A stretch of 23,556 nucleotides of DNA from an uncultured Lachnoclostridium sp. (lineage in GTDB: Bacteria; Bacillota; Clostridia; Lachnospirales; Lachnospiraceae), in assembly GCA_948330435.1 (NCBI GenBank), contig CAOJBY010000042.1, positions 1-23,556 of the forward strand, in the 5' to 3' direction. The position numbers and the translations under genes are program-made. Shown here piece by piece: positions 21,709-23,556 of the stretch; position 1 is the first letter of the stretch, and every line of letters starts with the position of its first letter. A model generated the notes under the pieces. The model was given only the letters and a program-made list of their open reading frames with translations, made no database searches and was not told where the DNA came from.

Positions 21709-23427
21709 CTAACGGTAAGCCGTAACCACTAGTTGGACCGTACGTCTTCCCATATATTCATTCATTTCCGGATAATAGAGAATGGAAATCCTTTCCTTAC
21801 CCTCTATGTATTCCAGCTCCTCCTCCACATCTCCAAAGCTTATAGCCTCCATCCGGGTTCCTTTTCCATTCTCCAAAATAAGTTTCAGTACATTGGCATT
21901 CTTCCCGATAATCCGGGCACTTTTCACAATTAAATTTCCCGCCGCAAAAAGAGGTTTCTCATTTCCCTTTCCAAAGGGTTCCAAAAGTTCCAGTTCTTCT
22001 ATCAGCCGTTCCCCTGCATACTGTATGGGAAGTACTGCATCATAATTCACCATCGGAACCAGTTCTTCCTCTGTCAAAGTACAATTCTCATTAAGCCGAC
22101 GGCGGAATTCCTCCACTTTATCCGACTCCATAGAAAGTCCTGCCGCCATGGGATGCCCGCCATAGCGGGTAAACAACTCCCGCACCCTCGTCATTTCCTC
22201 AAACATATGATATCCTTCGATAGATCGTCCAGAGCCCTTCACCCCTTCTTCCCCATCCGTGAGAACAAAGCAGGGACGATAATACCGTTCCCGAATCCGC
22301 CCTGCGATAATGCCGGCCAGACTTTCATGACACTTTGGCAGGTACACCACCAAAACCCGATCCATTTTCAGGTCGGTTTCTTCAATCTGCTTTTCGGCTT
22401 CTTCTGTTCCTTTTACTGTCAAAGCTTTTCGGCTGTCATTGAGGGCTTTCAGATCACCTGCCAGTTCTTCTGCCCTCCTGGAATCATCTACCCCCAAAAG
22501 TTCCAAAGCACGTTTTGCTGTATCCAGCCGCCCACTGGCATTGATACAGGGCCCAATCACAAATCCAATATGATAAGCCGTAATCCGTTTCCCCTCCAGT
22601 CCATTCACCCGAATCAAAGCACGATAGCCGGGATTCTTCGTCTGCTCCAACCTTTTTAACCCATACCGCACAAGAATCCGATTCTCTCCGAAGAGCTCCA
22701 TAATATCCCCCACCGTAGCCACCGCCGCAAACTCCGCCAACTCCAAAGCCTCCTCCTTCGGAACCCCTTCCGCCTCATAAAGGGCCTGCACAAACCGCCA
22801 GGCCACCGCCGCCCCACAAAGGCACTTAAAAGGGTAATCACAGTCCGCCTGTTTCGGATTCACAATCACATCTGCCGGAGGCAGAAAGGGCATTCGCTCT
22901 CCATTCTCTTCCTCTTTGTAAGGAATCTCATGATGATCCGTCACCACCACCGTCATTCCCAGGCTCTTGGCAAAAGCAATCTCCAGAACTGCCGCAATCC
23001 CGTTATCACAAGTAACAATCGTATCAACTCCAGCAAGAGAAGCCTCTTGAATCAGATTCTCATTCACCCCATACCCATCCTTCATTCGATCCGGAATTAC
23101 AGTATCCACTTTAGCCCCAATCCTCTTAAGGCCTGTAAGCAAAATATGTGTGGCATTCACTCCATCAATATCATAATCACCAATAATCCGAATGGATGCC
23201 CCCACATCCCGCTTCTCTCGAAGCAGACAAACAGCCTCTCGCATCCCTTTCATAAGCAAAGGATCCGCCAGACTATCCATTTCCCCAAAAAGATAATCCC
23301 GAACCGCCTCCTCACTCATCCCCGCCCGGTTCCGAATCATCCGAACTGCCAGCGGACTCACTCCCAGCCTCTTAGCCATCTCCTGATTTCCCTCAATCCG
23401 AGGTGCCTCAACCCATCGTTCTCTCAA
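21709..23427 (-). CDS. recJ: Single-stranded-DNA-specific exonuclease RecJ
   Basis: This 572-aa 5'-3' exonuclease acts on single-stranded DNA in recombination and repair. DHH-family metal motifs are seen as GDYDIDGVNAT (83-93), VTCDNGIA (139-146), TDHHEIP (163-169) and the DHHA1 motif GGHPMAAGLS (423-432), preceded by GSGRSIEGYHMFE. An OB-fold part follows (about 445-570). The length is typical of compact Firmicutes RecJ. The start is a TTG at 23427 with AAGGAGA about 7 nt upstream; an in-frame TGA just before it rules out a longer start. An ATG right after the ribosome site is in another frame and ends within a few codons. Confidence 0.94.
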   Translation of the reverse strand: MRERWVEAPRIEGNQEMAKRLGVSPLAVRMIRNRAGMSEEAVRDYLFGEMDSLADPLLMKGMREAVCLLREKRDVGASIRIIGDYDIDGVNATHILLTGLKRIGAKVDTVIPDRMKDGYGVNENLIQEASLAGVDTIVTCDNGIAAVLEIAFAKSLGMTVVVTDHHEIPYKEEENGERMPFLPPADVIVNPKQADCDYPFKCLCGAAVAWRFVQALYEAEGVPKEEALELAEFAAVATVGDIMELFGENRILVRYGLKRLEQTKNPGYRALIRVNGLEGKRITAYHIGFVIGPCINASGRLDTAKRALELLGVDDSRRAEELAGDLKALNDSRKALTVKGTEEAEKQIEETDLKMDRVLVVYLPKCHESLAGIIAGRIRERYYRPCFVLTDGEEGVKGSGRSIEGYHMFEEMTRVRELFTRYGGHPMAAGLSMESDKVEEFRRRLNENCTLTEEELVPMVNYDAVLPIQYAGERLIEELELLEPFGKGNEKPLFAAGNLIVKSARIIGKNANVLKLILENGKGTRMEAISFGDVEEELEYIEGKERISILYYPEMNEYMGRRTVQLVVTAYR

Positions 23428-23556
23428 ACTTCATTCTCCTTCCACCAATCACCCTGGAAAGCCAGGAGGGGACTGTCGGGGGGGGAGTAGCATGGATATT
23501 AAACCCAACCGAGCCCCCCCCCCCAAACAAAAAAAAAAGTTTTTGATTATGGAGGT
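23428..23556. other. Upstream flank of recJ with long homopolymers
   Basis: It holds G8 (23478-23485), C11 (23514-23524) and A10 (23529-23538). G8 and C11 could pair across a 28-nt loop. No promoter for recJ is obvious. The last bases, TTATGGAGGT, look like a plus-strand ribosome site for a gene beyond the window, but too little is visible. Confidence 0.4.

Overview
The window looks like a chromosomal piece of a low-to-moderate GC Gram-positive gut anaerobe of the Clostridia, most likely Lachnospiraceae. The evidence is AGGAGG-type ribosome sites, sigma-A promoters, the gene order recJ-apt-relA-MBL-hemZ-HD-hisS-aspS, a HemZ-type radical SAM enzyme, and a Thr/Pro-rich surface protein with a terminal membrane-segment anchor. 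Nearly every gene lies on the minus strand. No rRNA, tRNA or CRISPR array was seen. Both ends carry long homopolymers (T20 at the left; G8, C11 and A10 at the right), so this may be a whole contig.

Right half (about 11.0-23.4 kb): conserved housekeeping genes. recJ is followed by apt with its own strong promoter, then relA/rsh, a glyoxalase-II-like hydrolase, hemZ, an HD-GYP-like protein, hisS and aspS, closely spaced and probably one long transcription unit. glyA stands alone with its own promoter and a perfect 22-bp-stem terminator. A DUF1294 membrane gene is divergent from glyA and overlaps the aspS stop codon tail to tail.

Middle (4.1-10.95 kb): an accessory module and the main discovery candidate. 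A tyrosine recombinase with all catalytic residues lies inside a segment of about 1.16 kb bounded by 27-bp identical inverted repeats (9773-9799 and 10922-10948). Each repeat is built like a recombinase core site: 11-bp arms around a 7-bp spacer, TATGGTC. Inside the segment, next to the right repeat, a strong sigma-A promoter (TTGCAA-17-TATAAT) points outward. In the orientation given it faces the 3' end of glyA and runs straight into a terminator formed by the recombination site itself. Inversion would point it at a minus-strand gene set: a 156-aa protein of unknown function, a BTAD-type regulator with a decayed GGDEF-like domain, a 119-aa paralogue of the first protein, and a 1069-aa surface protein. 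I read this as a phase-variable promoter switch that carries its own invertase, shown here in the OFF state.

Left part (0.2-3.8 kb): a YitT-family membrane protein, xanthine phosphoribosyltransferase, a sirtuin-like protein with eroded NAD-binding motifs, an ArsC/Spx-like thioredoxin-fold protein, and an Rpn-type nuclease reduced to its two ends by an internal deletion. A palindromic intergenic repeat family has members at about 1.2 kb and 14.6 kb.
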